A stretch of DNA of 64,000 nt from Halonatronomonas sp964558325 (GCA_964558325.1 CAZLCX010000008.1:1-64000), one strand, 5' to 3'. Positions 35,127 through 44,175 are shown, numbered from the stretch's first letter. Notes: a model not told the origin generated them from the sequence alone. Program-made: numbers and translations.

Positions 35127-36473
35127 TTGAATAATAATACAAATAACAAACTACCTAAGTCAATCCAGATATTTTATGGTATTGGTGTCAGCTATGCAAT
35201 TGTAGATCAAATATTTGCTCAATGGGTTTTATATTATTATTTGCCACCAGAAGCATCTCAATTATCACCAGTTCTGCCTCCTGTTTTAATATCATTAGCT
35301 TTAATTATCTCTAGATTTGTAGATATGATAGCAGATCCAGCTATCGGCTATCTTTCAGATAAAACCAGAACAAAATTTGGTAGAAGAATCCCATTTATTG
35401 CCATAGGAGTCCTGCCACTGGCTATAACAACAGTAGCTTTCTTTTACCCACCTGGACTAATTAATCAACAGTTAAGATTTATTTATCTGGCTGTGATTGG
35501 AGCCCTGTTTTTTATATTCTATACAATAGTTGGGGCTCCTTATAATGCCTTAATTCCTGATTTAGCTCAAAATAAAACTGATCGTCTAAACCTTTCAACC
35601 TGGCAGTCAGTCTTCAGATTATTTTATACTGCAATTGCAATGATTCTCCCTGGCTGGTTAATCGTAGCCTTTGGCCAGGGTAATGAAGAAACAGGTATAA
35701 GAAGAATGGTTATACTGCTTTCAACAATAATGATTCTTGGAATTATAATAACTATCGCAAAAATCAACGAAAATAAATATAGTAAACCTGCCTCTACCTC
35801 AATTAAAATAACAAAAGCTTTAAAATTAATTATAAATAATCGTTCAACCCTGTTCTATTTTGCTGGCCTAACCCTTTTCTTTTTAGGATTTAACACTTTA
35901 AGGGGTTCAATAAACTATTATGTAATAGATATTATGGGCTATGGGCCATCTGCAATTACAATAGCCTCCGCACTTTTATTCGGCAGTGCTGCCCTTGCTT
36001 TTTATCCAGTAAACAGATTAGCAAATAAAATTGGATATAAAAAGCCCCTTTTAGGATTCCTTATAATCCTAATCATTTTATCACTTGCTTTAACCAGAGT
36101 AGGACAATTATTAAATAGCGATTCAGGTTTTATTATATTCTTTCTATTTGGCATCCCGATTTCAGGAGCAGCCTTTATATTTCCACCAGCTATGTTAAGT
36201 GAACTTGCCTCAAAACTCCAAACTGAAAAGAAAGTAAGTGTTGAAGGTTTATTCTTTGGAATCCAGGGTTTCTTTTTAAAATTAGCCTTCTTGCTTTCAA
36301 TTGGCATTCTGCCACTGCTTTTAGTCAGTGGAGGCAGCGATTTTTCATTAGCCGGAGCTTTAATTGGAGACATAGATCAAGTAACTCAGTCAGGTATCTA
36401 TGGAACATCATATCTAGCTGCAATTGTCTTTGCCTGCTCATTCCTGTGTTACCTTGGTTATAAAGAAAATTAA
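35127..36473 (+). CDS. GPH-type sugar:cation symporter (MFS)
   Basis: The product has 448 residues and about 12 membrane segments. SRFVDMIADPAIGYLSDKTR TKFGRRIPFI is the signature loop between helices 2 and 3 of glycoside-pentoside-hexuronide:cation symporters (MelB-like), and the early YGIGVSYAIVDQIFAQW fits. It should import a sugar or glycoside with Na+ or H+; the substrate cannot be read. The start is a TTG at 35127, 8 bases after AGGAG; a GTG at 35118 lies within that ribosome site. It is the only plus-strand gene in this stretch and converges on the next gene with a 4-base overlap. Confidence 0.85.
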   Translation: MNNNTNNKLPKSIQIFYGIGVSYAIVDQIFAQWVLYYYLPPEASQLSPVLPPVLISLALIISRFVDMIADPAIGYLSDKTRTKFGRRIPFIAIGVLPLAITTVAFFYPPGLINQQLRFIYLAVIGALFFIFYTIVGAPYNALIPDLAQNKTDRLNLSTWQSVFRLFYTAIAMILPGWLIVAFGQGNEETGIRRMVILLSTIMILGIIITIAKINENKYSKPASTSIKITKALKLIINNRSTLFYFAGLTLFFLGFNTLRGSINYYVIDIMGYGPSAITIASALLFGSAALAFYPVNRLANKIGYKKPLLGFLIILIILSLALTRVGQLLNSDSGFIIFFLFGIPISGAAFIFPPAMLSELASKLQTEKKVSVEGLFFGIQGFFLKLAFLLSIGILPLLLVSGGSDFSLAGALIGDIDQVTQSGIYGTSYLAAIVFACSFLCYLGYKEN

Positions 36474-37063
36474 TCTATATATTCTTTTCCAGCCTCATAA
36501 ATCAAATCTGCCCTGTATTCAATTGGCTTTAAACTATTCTCATCAATAATTCTTCTTACTTCTTCCAGATAAGTCACAAGATTTTTTATCCTTGCATTCC
36601 GATTCTGATACCGGAAAATCCAGGAAGTAACATAGATAAAATTAATTGCTTCACTGCCTAACAATCGAGAATAGACCCCTAACCAGAGAACAGGATTTAA
36701 CTCCTGTTCCTTTAAATTATAGGCCTGATTTAAGACTTCAATTAAATAATCGATTCTATTTTCTAACAGGAATAACTGACTATCAACAAAGTTAATAATA
36801 TCATAAGAGTCAGGTCTATCAATAAATTCTTCCATAATAAAATGAAACCCAATTTTTTCTTTCATGCTCGCTTCTTTTTCTAGATAATTTAATAATTTTT
36901 TTAATTTCTGTCCCAACTCTGATACCTCAATGGCATCTCCGCTATCTTTTTGATAAGTAGAGTTATTCCTGGCTTCATCTCCATTAATTTTTCTGTTTTC
37001 GGCAGTCTTTCTGGAAATTATATTATTAACTAAATTATTTATACTCTTAATTTTACCAGCCAT
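36470..37063 (-). CDS. Hypothetical protein, no recognised family
   Basis: The product has 197 residues, mainly helical, with no signal peptide and no clear membrane segment. The N-terminal 50 residues are polar and probably disordered, then DAIEVSELGQKLKKLLNYLE begins a helical body with LLENRIDYLIEVLNQAYNLK and aromatic-rich FIYVTSWIFRYQNRNARI. The IEVSxxGxKL phrase recalls the start of FlgM-like proteins, but the length and the rest do not match. It ends inside the stop of the convergent symporter gene and is followed 18 bases upstream by the aldolase gene, with which it probably forms an operon. Confidence 0.5.
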   Translation of the reverse strand: MAGKIKSINNLVNNIISRKTAENRKINGDEARNNSTYQKDSGDAIEVSELGQKLKKLLNYLEKEASMKEKIGFHFIMEEFIDRPDSYDIINFVDSQLFLLENRIDYLIEVLNQAYNLKEQELNPVLWLGVYSRLLGSEAINFIYVTSWIFRYQNRNARIKNLVTYLEEVRRIIDENSLKPIEYRADLIYEAGKEYID

Positions 37064-37081
37064 TTAAACCGCCTCACTTAA

Positions 37082-37729
37082 CTAATTTTTCACCTGACCA
37101 TAACTTTTGAACTTCTTTTCCATTAAAATCATCTCGTCTTCTGGCAAAATTACAGGCTCACCAATAGTCTTTGCCCGCCAGTAAACTTCAGCAACAAATT
37201 CAATTTCTTCAGCAGTATTAAAGGCATTTGCTAAATCAGCTGCGCCGGCCAGAAGTCCATGGTTGGCAAGTAACACAGCATTTCGCCCTTCCATAGCTTC
37301 AACTGCATTCTCCGCCAATTCTTCTGTGCCGTAGGTCGCATATTCAGCACAGCGGACATTATATCCGGCTAAAGCTATCATATAATGGGCCGGTGGTAGC
37401 GGCTCTCTCAACAATGAAAGGGATGTAGAGTAAGTTGAATGAGCATGAACTAAAGCCTTAAGATCATCCCTCTTTTTATAAATATAACGATGCATTGCCT
37501 CTTCACTTGAAGGCTTTTTATTGCCCTCAACAACTTCACCATCTAAATTCATAATTACAATATCAGCCGGTTTCATTTCAAGGTATGGAATCCCACTTGG
37601 TGTTAAGGCCATTAACTCTTGCTCAGGCTCATAAATACTTAAATTACCTCCGGTACCTTTAGTTAAATCATGTTCCACTAATTTTATGCCATATTTAACT
37701 AAATCTTTTCTTGCTTTTTCTAAAAGCAT
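37082..37729 (-). CDS. Class II aldolase/epimerase family protein (fuculose-phosphate aldolase-like)
   Basis: The product has 215 residues, the size of L-fuculose-1-phosphate aldolase or L-ribulose-5-phosphate 4-epimerase. Phosphate-binding motifs are GTGGNLS (about 25-31), TPSGIPYLEM (about 43-52) and SSEEAMH; zinc ligands are in ALVHAHSTYSTSL (HxH, about 94-96) and a third His in the following region; ANHGLLAGA is conserved. It would split a sugar or methylthio-sugar phosphate. The nearby GPH symporter suggests sugar catabolism. Which substrate is used cannot be told from motifs. The ATG at 37729 has GGGGGATAAG before it. Confidence 0.85.
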   Translation of the reverse strand: MLLEKARKDLVKYGIKLVEHDLTKGTGGNLSIYEPEQELMALTPSGIPYLEMKPADIVIMNLDGEVVEGNKKPSSEEAMHRYIYKKRDDLKALVHAHSTYSTSLSLLREPLPPAHYMIALAGYNVRCAEYATYGTEELAENAVEAMEGRNAVLLANHGLLAGAADLANAFNTAEEIEFVAEVYWRAKTIGEPVILPEDEMILMEKKFKSYGQVKN

Positions 37730-37800
37730 CTTATCCCCCTTTTCTATTAAGATTAATATATTTATACCATAATATAATAAATATTTTAGATTAGACCTGC

Positions 37801-37830
37801 CGGTTACCCGACGGTTACCAAACGGTATCT
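37801..37830. repeat. Three tandem 8-mers with 11-bp period upstream of the aldolase gene
   Basis: CGGTTACC at 37801, CGGTTACC at 37812 and the degenerate CGGTATCT at 37823 are spaced exactly 11 bases apart, so they lie on one face of the helix. They sit 72-101 bases before the aldolase start. This looks like an operator for a cooperative regulator or activator. No regulator gene is adjacent. Confidence 0.45.
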
Positions 37831-37887
37831 TTTAACAAATTTCACAAAATATTAAAAGCCTGCCAGAAAAGCAGAGCAACTTCTAAA

Positions 37888-38375
37888 AACTTTTTTAATT
37901 ATAACCAAGATGATGGAGTACTTTGGCCATTTCAAACCGATTAACATATGATTCTCTATCTAAAGTGTCATTTCTTAGAATCCAGTCCCTGGCAAAGCAG
38001 ACTATGTTTCCAGGAATAATTAACTGGAATCAGAAAACTAAGTAACCTTTCATTACTAATTACAACTGCAAATAAATAATTGGCTGTTATACTGGAAACA
38101 AGATTGATAAAGAACATATTATATTCAAGATCATCTCGATATAAGATCTCAGCTCCAAAGATACCACCTGCAAGGAGCGCTGTAAATATAGAACCAAAGG
38201 AGGCCGCCATACCGCAAGTAACAGTCTATCTTATATCGGCAAGGCTCAGCTTTAATTTCTTATAAATTAAATAACCAAGCCCACCACCATCAGAACAGTA
38301 GGGCCTTTTTACCAACTAAACCTCTAAAAGCTAATGTTTTTGTTTCTTTACAAACTTCACTCACTTTAATATTCA
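37888..38375 (-). pseudogene. Decayed ClC-type chloride channel gene with a foreign C-terminal tail
   Basis: Hand translation of the minus strand from an ATG at 38375 gives a short MNIKVSEVCKETKTLAFRGL opening that stops; then in another frame DGGGLGYLIYKKLKLSLADI R, a stop, and TCGMAASFGSIFTALLAGGI FGAEILYR. The last block matches the G-x-F-x-A-P-L-x-G-x-x-F-x-x-E-x-L region of ClC proteins, and corresponds to GAAGALGAIFHSPLGGG in the intact ClC gene nearby. After another frame change the tail reads NRFEMAKVLHHLGYN then TAA, which resembles an S-layer homology repeat. At least one in-frame stop and two frame changes show that it is not functional. Confidence 0.7.
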
Positions 38376-38732
38376 TTTATTTACACTGCATTTTCCATTA
38401 ATATAAAATAACAAAATTGTTTTATTGCTATTTAAATTTTTATCTTAATTTTTAAATAATTTTGACCTCAGGAAAATAACATTACTTAAAAAACTAAACA
38501 GAGTTATCCTGTGTTCATTTAAAGCCTCTTTAAACTATGCTGCTATAATTAAATTTATCTGACGCTTTTTATTAGAGATTTACTTGCTAAATAAACAATC
38601 AAATTTAATTGAAGATGGGCCTCAGTTATTATTAAAATGGGATTATCTGAGTACAATCATCCATTAAATTTAATATAATCATTCTTAAAAAATCACCTTA
38701 ACACTAAACTAATACTATTTTTAAAAAAATAT
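38376..38732. other. Gene-free AT-rich spacer
   Basis: A 357-base stretch between the ClC pseudogene and the stress-protein gene. All frames are broken by frequent stops. I see no tRNA, no clear hairpin terminator and no clear homology. It may be further decayed sequence of the pseudogene locus. Confidence 0.5.
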
Positions 38733-39590
38733 TTATAAATATTCACATGGTATCATCAATAAAGGTAATTCTGCTTTCTTAGCTACCCTATCAGCTGTAC
38801 TTCCAAGTTTCATCTTTTCAACCTTGTTGATGCCAATAGTTAGCATCATAATCATAGAGGCCTTCTCTTTATCCGCAACATTTAAAATCAAATCGGAAGC
38901 AGATCCTGGCCCTACAATTAATTTAATTTCATTTATTTCAGTTTCTGATAATAATCGATTTTTATAAATTCTAAGTTTATTGATAGATTCTAATCTCTTT
39001 TTCTTATAATCTTTCTTACCAGAGAAATCTTCAATAGAATTTAAAAGGATTACTTTCTGTAAAGTAGACTTTAAATCAATTATTGATTCTATTAAATTAT
39101 CTGAACATGCAGTAAAATCAAGTGGTACAAGGATAGTATTAAATTTAATTTCACAATACTGTTCTATCTTATTATTCTCACCTTTATAAAGTTTTTCTAT
39201 TAAAACCGGCTTAGTACTTCTCTTTAAAACCTCATAATTAGTCTCCTCAAGAGAAACCTGTTCAAATAGACTCTGATTGTGAGACGAAATTAAAATAACC
39301 GAGCAATCATATTCATCTGCCGCTTTAATGATTTCTTTATGTGGGACACCTATAACTAATTTCGAGTTAACCTCTAATCCTTTAGCAGAAATATTTAACT
39401 TAATATTTTCTAACTTCTCTTGATATTCATTAATAATCCCCATACTAATACCTGATCGCCCGGCTTCAATTACATAAATCACAAATACACTTTCTAAACC
39501 TAAACCAATTAGCTCATCAATACACTCAATAAGCTTAACAGCAGACTTAAAAGAATTTATCGACAATAGTAATTTGCCTTCAAATATCAA
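38733..39590 (-). CDS. Tandem universal stress protein (UspA x2)
   Basis: The product has 285 residues, made of two UspA folds (about 1-135 and 145-285). The second has LVPLDFTACSDNLIESIIDL and the nucleotide-binding type G-x2-G-x9-G-S pattern in MLTIGINKVEKMKLGSTADR V; the first has VIGVPHKEIIKAADEYDCSV but lacks the glycine motif. It follows the ClC gene by 99 bases in the same direction, a pairing that suggests regulation of ion transport under stress, for which tandem Usp proteins are often linked to transporters. Start is TTG at 39590 behind GAGGAGG. Confidence 0.82.
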   Translation of the reverse strand: MIFEGKLLLSINSFKSAVKLIECIDELIGLGLESVFVIYVIEAGRSGISMGIINEYQEKLENIKLNISAKGLEVNSKLVIGVPHKEIIKAADEYDCSVILISSHNQSLFEQVSLEETNYEVLKRSTKPVLIEKLYKGENNKIEQYCEIKFNTILVPLDFTACSDNLIESIIDLKSTLQKVILLNSIEDFSGKKDYKKKRLESINKLRIYKNRLLSETEINEIKLIVGPGSASDLILNVADKEKASMIMMLTIGINKVEKMKLGSTADRVAKKAELPLLMIPCEYL

Positions 39591-39689
39591 GCTCTTTTCC
39601 TCCTCTATGATATGTAATAATTTATTAATAAATTATTATATTATAGTCTTCAAATCTAATAATTTTTTGTAATCTAATAATACAATTCC

Positions 39690-40973
39690 CTATTCTTCGT
39701 AATGCCTGTCTGCTTTTCTAAAACTTTTTCCTTCCTGGTATTCAGAATTTACTACATGAGTTGTATCATATATTATTCTTCTTCTACCAACAGCATAACC
39801 TACAACACTTCCAATAATTGCTGGTACACCAAGTTGTAATCCCATCATTTCTATAAGTATAACCGCAGCCGCTACTGGAACATTAGCAATGCTAGCAAAA
39901 CTACCAGCCATTCCTGCAGCAACTAGTGATGTCGTTAAACCTTCAGCAGTAACGCCAATAATTGACGCAATCATGTTGCCCATAACAGCACCTATGAATA
40001 ACGCTGGTATAACAAGACCTGCACTTCCTTTTGAACCTATAGTAAATGAGGTTGCTAAAATTTTACCTACAAGCAATAAAATAAGAAAATTAACCGGCAT
40101 AGGTTCAAAAATTAAATTCTGAATAATTTCAACACCAGTGCCTCCAACATCAGTAATAAATATCAATATTATACCAGTTAAAACCCCACCTAATACAGGA
40201 GAAAAATTGTGTAATTTAGTTTTATCTTTTTCAAAAAATAATCTTGTTTTTTCAAAGATACTCATAAATAAAAGGGATACTAGTCCAGCAATAATACCAG
40301 AAATAATAAATAATATAATATTATTTATATCAGGTTTATAACCCGGAATTTTAAATAAAGGATCAGGACCATATATCATGCTAAAAGTAGTATAACCTAT
40401 GGTGCTAGAGAGCATGGCCGGAAAAAGATCAGTATAATGCAGAGAAGATTTATATAAAATTTCAACAACAAATAATCCCCCACCTAAAGGCGAATGAAAA
40501 ATAGCTCCAAGCGCTCCTGCTGCTCCACAAATTGACATAATTCTATGTTCTTCTTCATTACAGTAATTTCTAACAATAGGAATCCAGCTTAAATAATTAC
40601 CCAAACTTCCTCCTATCATCAGCATAGGTCCTTCATAGCCTCCACTACCATAAAAGCCTATAGTACAAGCAGAAGCAATTAATTTACTAAAAAAAGTTTT
40701 TAAAGGGATGTTGCCATTTCTAAAATTAATAGACTGAATATAATAATTAGACCCAAACCCCTCAGCATGACCATCCCAGAAAATGACAAGTGATGTTAAT
40801 AAACCTCCAATTATAGGGTTTAACCAAATAGGAAAAGTAGCATTAAATGACATAATTATTGCTATTATTTCTTGTAATAAAACTGCCGCAAGTCCACCTC
40901 CAATACCAACAAAAGTTGATATTGTTAACCACTTAACAACATAATTACCAGCATATAAAAATTTTTTTGGAAT
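39690..40973 (-). CDS. ClC family chloride channel/transporter, apparently with an ATT start
   Basis: The product has about 427 residues and 10-12 membrane helices. Diagnostic motifs: GSGGYEGPMLMIGGSLGNYL (gating Glu in GxEGP), GAAGALGAIFHSPLGGGLFV, and GSKGSAGLVIPALFIGAVMG N. The first ATG (40853) would cut off helix 1. Reading upstream, the frame stays open through FLYAGNYVVKWLTISTFVGI GGGLAAVLLQE to an ATT at 40973, 8 bases after a perfect AAAGGAGG, and meets a TAA just before that site. The only sensible start is therefore ATT, a rare initiation codon (known in infC). ClC proteins move Cl-, often with H+. Followed by a Usp gene. Confidence 0.82.
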   Translation of the reverse strand: MPKKFLYAGNYVVKWLTISTFVGIGGGLAAVLLQEIIAIIMSFNATFPIWLNPIIGGLLTSLVIFWDGHAEGFGSNYYIQSINFRNGNIPLKTFFSKLIASACTIGFYGSGGYEGPMLMIGGSLGNYLSWIPIVRNYCNEEEHRIMSICGAAGALGAIFHSPLGGGLFVVEILYKSSLHYTDLFPAMLSSTIGYTTFSMIYGPDPLFKIPGYKPDINNIILFIISGIIAGLVSLLFMSIFEKTRLFFEKDKTKLHNFSPVLGGVLTGIILIFITDVGGTGVEIIQNLIFEPMPVNFLILLLVGKILATSFTIGSKGSAGLVIPALFIGAVMGNMIASIIGVTAEGLTTSLVAAGMAGSFASIANVPVAAAVILIEMMGLQLGVPAIIGSVVGYAVGRRRIIYDTTHVVNSEYQEGKSFRKADRHYEE

Positions 40974-41020
40974 ATAAATTACCTCCTTTGATTATTAATC
41001 TTATAATACCAATAATACTT

Positions 41021-41254
41021 TTACACAAGCAATTCAAATAAATACCTGAAAAGTCCAAGTTCATTGACTATAAAAAATGCCCAGAATATTACAGCTGCCT
41101 GAATTGCAGATTCTTTAGCCTTTTTAATTGCCTTTTCTTCATCTTTTCCCTCTGAAACTAATCTCTTTTTATTTATAAAATACCAGATCAAACCAAATAC
41201 CAGCACCGCTACTATTAATTGAAAGACTCCCCTTGCATTAAATGCTCCTATCAT
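41021..41254 (-). CDS. Small two-helix membrane protein
   Basis: The product has 77 residues, with two hydrophobic segments (about 11-27 and 50-70) separated by a charged loop (NKKRLVSEGKDEEKAIKKAK). It lies 33 bases after the M48 protease gene and reads in the same direction, behind a GGGAGG site. I do not recognise it. Confidence 0.5.
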   Translation of the reverse strand: MIGAFNARGVFQLIVAVLVFGLIWYFINKKRLVSEGKDEEKAIKKAKESAIQAAVIFWAFFIVNELGLFRYLFELLV

Positions 41255-41287
41255 TTCAAAAAACCTCCCTTTAAGTAATAAATGACC

Positions 41288-42040
41288 TTAATAGCCTGCT
41301 TCTATTTCTCTAATTTCATCCTGGGTATATTCTAATCTGTTTTCAGGATAAGGATGGGTATTAAATATTTCAAGAATTTCAGGATCCTTTCTTTCCCTTA
41401 AGTCCTTTAACTTTGTTAAAAGACCAACCATTCCTGCTGGTTTATATTCTGGAGTTCTATCCAATAATTGAACTGCATATATATCCGCTTCCCTTTCCTG
41501 TTCTCTGGAAAATCCTTTATCAAGTAAGTTCATTGCCAGTCCTACAAAACGCTGGTAAAATTCAGAAGAAGCAGCTTTTTCCCCAAATAATCTATCAAGA
41601 AAAAACCTGCCAGCAAAAAACCCTAGATTATTTCTTAAATTTTCATCAAGATGTTTATGGATTCCATGTCCCATTTCATGAGCTATTAATGCGGCTAATT
41701 CTTCTTCAGCTAAAATATCTGCCAGTCCTGAAAAAATAATAATATTACCATCACCAATATAAAGACCGTTAACTTCTTCAGTCTGAGCATAATAAAGTCT
41801 AAATTTAAGATTAATCCCATCTGATCTGAGCTGATCTGTTAGATTATTAAAAACCTGCCATTCAAAATCTCCTTCTTCCATTCTGGTTAAATCATATTCT
41901 TCATTTAACCTCTGAAGATTCTTCTCGGCAACAGCCTGCTCGTAAGATGAAACAGCCTGCACCTCCAGGATAAAGCTAAACATAATTATTAAAACCAGTA
42001 TAAAAATAACAGGTATATAAAATCTATTATTAAACATCAA
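41288..42040 (-). CDS. M48 family zinc metallopeptidase (exported)
   Basis: The product has 250 residues. A signal peptide or anchor covers residues 1-30. The zinc motif HEMGH is in LAALIAHEMGHGIHKHL (about 136-152), and the third ligand Glu is in EREADIYAVQLLDRT. The C-terminus NTHPYPENRLEYTQDEI is typical of M48/BepA-like proteases (HP motif before E-N-R). It is a stand-alone protease domain without TPR repeats, probably periplasmic and concerned with quality control. Confidence 0.88.
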   Translation of the reverse strand: MMFNNRFYIPVIFILVLIIMFSFILEVQAVSSYEQAVAEKNLQRLNEEYDLTRMEEGDFEWQVFNNLTDQLRSDGINLKFRLYYAQTEEVNGLYIGDGNIIIFSGLADILAEEELAALIAHEMGHGIHKHLDENLRNNLGFFAGRFFLDRLFGEKAASSEFYQRFVGLAMNLLDKGFSREQEREADIYAVQLLDRTPEYKPAGMVGLLTKLKDLRERKDPEILEIFNTHPYPENRLEYTQDEIREIEAGY

Positions 42041-42103
42041 ATTTTCACCTCATTATCATTATACCTGTTTTAAAGCAAAAATTAAATATATGAGTTTACA
42101 AAT

Positions 42104-42823
42104 TTACTCCAGCAAACCCTTGCTTCTATAAATATATAATAACACAAATAAAATAACTATTGAGCTTATTGAAATAATAGATAAATGAAAATATAAATCA
42201 GAAATTTTAACACCCTCTATTAAAGTTAGTTCCAGGATATTTAAAAAATAATAAGTCGGTAAAAACTTAGCTATAAAATCAACTACTGCAACTCCCATCC
42301 CAGAAAGTTGAGGGATAAGCAATAACAATAAGTAGACTGGCAGACCAACCACCCCTGTAGACATCTGATTAGGAGAAATTAGTCCTACTATCATCCCAAC
42401 AAAAATTGCAAAAGTTGAAGTAAGAGTGGTAGCAATAATGATAATCAACAAATTGACCAGACTCATACCAACCATTAAGGCAATTATCAATGAAATTAGT
42501 ATAATAGATAAGATTGTTAAGATACCCTTACCGACAAAAATCTCTATTGGCCTGGCAGGAGACAGCATCAATACCTCTATCGTATTCTTCTCCTTTTCTT
42601 CAGCAATCAGCATTGATGGAACATACATACCGACCATTACCACTAAAAAAATCAGGCCAAAAGCCGCCCCAAAACCAGATGGCATCTCGGGAATAAAATT
42701 TTCCCAGATATAGGTAAATAAAATCGGCATTAAATACATCACCATGATATTAGAATTGGATTTAATGTCCTGAACCTCTTTAATTAAAATGGCCTGAATC
42801 CGCTTAAGAGACTCCATTTTCAA
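42104..42823 (-). CDS. ABC-2 type transporter permease
   Basis: The product has 239 residues with six membrane segments. KEVQDIKSNSNIMVMYLMPI and MLIAEEKEKNTIEVLMLSPA R with FVGKGILTI are typical of NatB/YhaP-like ABC-2 permeases. It overlaps the ATPase gene by 20 bases, so both form one exporter. The start may be a TTG at 42823 or the ATG at 42817; GGGAGGA suits the first. Cargo unknown. Confidence 0.85.
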   Translation of the reverse strand: MKMESLKRIQAILIKEVQDIKSNSNIMVMYLMPILFTYIWENFIPEMPSGFGAAFGLIFLVVMVGMYVPSMLIAEEKEKNTIEVLMLSPARPIEIFVGKGILTILSIILISLIIALMVGMSLVNLLIIIIATTLTSTFAIFVGMIVGLISPNQMSTGVVGLPVYLLLLLIPQLSGMGVAVVDFIAKFLPTYYFLNILELTLIEGVKISDLYFHLSIISISSIVILFVLLYIYRSKGLLE

Positions 42824-43679
42824 GATTCCTCCCTGTTAAACTAACAAATATCTCAGCAAGAGTAGGTTCAAGAGAATGAATAGATTTAACCCGCTTGTCC
42901 TGGATTAAATCAGCTATAAACTCACCTGTGTCAGGATCATCTAAATTTAAAATTTCTTCAACCAATTTATTGTCAGATGAATTCTCCTTAAAATATAAAA
43001 TTTTCACCTTATCCTCACTATAATTTAGTTTAAGATCCATCGGCCTGCCCCTGGCCACCATTACACCCTGATTTAAAAAACCTACATTATCACATAATTT
43101 ATCAACCTCTTCCATATTATGAGAAGTTAATAATATTGTAATTCCTTCAGTTTTTAAGTCAAGTAAAATATTATGAATGGACTTAGCAGATCCAGGATCT
43201 AAGCCTGAAGTAGGTTCATCTAAAATAAGAATTTCTGGTCGATGAATCAGAGCCCTCACCAGCAGCACCTTCTGCTTCATTCCTTTAGATAAATTTTTAA
43301 TTTTAGTTTCTTTTTCATTTATAAGCCCAACTTTTTCCAGATAAAAGTCAATAAGCTCATCACTGCATTGATATAACCTTCTAAAAAAATTCAGGTTCTG
43401 CTCAACAGTCAGTCTCTCATAAAGATTTGCATCTTCTGGCACAATCCCCACTTTTTTTAATAATTTCTCCTGATTACCAAAAACCTTTGTTCCAAAAAGT
43501 AAAGCCTGCCCGGAATCTGCCTGCCTCTGGCCAGTCAAGATTTTAATAGTCGTTGTCTTACCAGCACCATTTGGACCTAAAAGGCCAAAAATTTCTCCAG
43601 ACTTAACCTGAAATGAAATTCCCTGCAAAGCAACCCTCTGATCATAGGTTTTTTTAAGATCTGCAATTTTAATTAACAT
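42804..43679 (-). CDS. ABC transporter ATP-binding protein
   Basis: The product has 291 residues. Walker A GPNGAGKTTTIKILTGQ (about 34-50), signature NLSKGMKQKVLLVRAL, Walker B ILILDEPTSGLDPGSA, and the switch His in LLTSHNMEEVD are all present. The C-terminal 80 residues are an accessory domain seen in ABC-2 exporters (ending IFVSLTGRN). It works with the overlapping permease; with no substrate gene nearby the cargo is open (ions, lipids or antibiotics). Confidence 0.9.
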   Translation of the reverse strand: MLIKIADLKKTYDQRVALQGISFQVKSGEIFGLLGPNGAGKTTTIKILTGQRQADSGQALLFGTKVFGNQEKLLKKVGIVPEDANLYERLTVEQNLNFFRRLYQCSDELIDFYLEKVGLINEKETKIKNLSKGMKQKVLLVRALIHRPEILILDEPTSGLDPGSAKSIHNILLDLKTEGITILLTSHNMEEVDKLCDNVGFLNQGVMVARGRPMDLKLNYSEDKVKILYFKENSSDNKLVEEILNLDDPDTGEFIADLIQDKRVKSIHSLEPTLAEIFVSLTGRNLENGVS

Positions 43680-43682
43680 CTT

Positions 43683-44006
43683 CTAATCAACCAAAAGCCC
43701 GCCGACAATAGCTCCGACTATAATCGGGCCTGACTGGGTTAAGCCAGCAGCAGCACCACCGGCAGCTGCTAATACACCAAATAAAGGAATCCCAGTTAAT
43801 AACGAAGACACCAAAAACAAAAAGACCCCGAGTAAAAAAGCAGGTAATAACGCAGCCAGAATTGCAGAACCTACCCCACCAGCTTTTTTACCTCCAATAA
43901 TACCTGCTAAAAGTGGGCCTGCAACAGGCAGCCAGAATAATAATGTTGATATAATTAACATCCAAATCATACCTCTTGTAATGCTATTTTTCCTTTCAAC
44001 TTTCAT
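43683..44006 (-). CDS. Small Gly/Ala-rich membrane protein (DUF5518-like)
   Basis: The product has 107 residues, nearly all hydrophobic, with four potential helices and repeated glycine motifs (AGPLLAGIIGGKKAGGVGSA; GVLAAAGGAAAGLTQSGPII). This is the composition of DUF5518-type proteins. The ATG at 44006 is favoured by AGGGG 9 bases upstream. It ends 3 bases before the ABC ATPase start, so it likely leads that operon. Function unknown. Confidence 0.6.
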   Translation of the reverse strand: MKVERKNSITRGMIWMLIISTLLFWLPVAGPLLAGIIGGKKAGGVGSAILAALLPAFLLGVFLFLVSSLLTGIPLFGVLAAAGGAAAGLTQSGPIIVGAIVGGLLVD

Positions 44007-44055
44007 ATAAATCAACCCCTTAAAAATTAAGAAATATAATTAGCTTTCATCTTTA

Positions 44056-44084
44056 ATCCTACCACATTTTTGCTCCTTATACAA
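44056..44084 (-). promoter_or_regulatory. Possible promoter of the ABC exporter operon
   Basis: On the minus strand TTGTAT (44079-44084) and TAGGAT (44056-44061) are 17 bases apart, about 50 bases before the first gene. The -35 box matches poorly, so this is a suggestion only. Confidence 0.3.
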
Positions 44085-44175
44085 AACAGACAATCCTGAA
44101 TTGATAATGCTAATACTTATACAATTAAATTAAATTTGTAGAATTTATTAGATATATCTAAAATTGGAAAATGAA

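Noticed and set aside
40851..40853. ATG at 40853 as the ClC start
   Set aside because: It has no ribosome site and would remove the first membrane helix, which is encoded in frame upstream.
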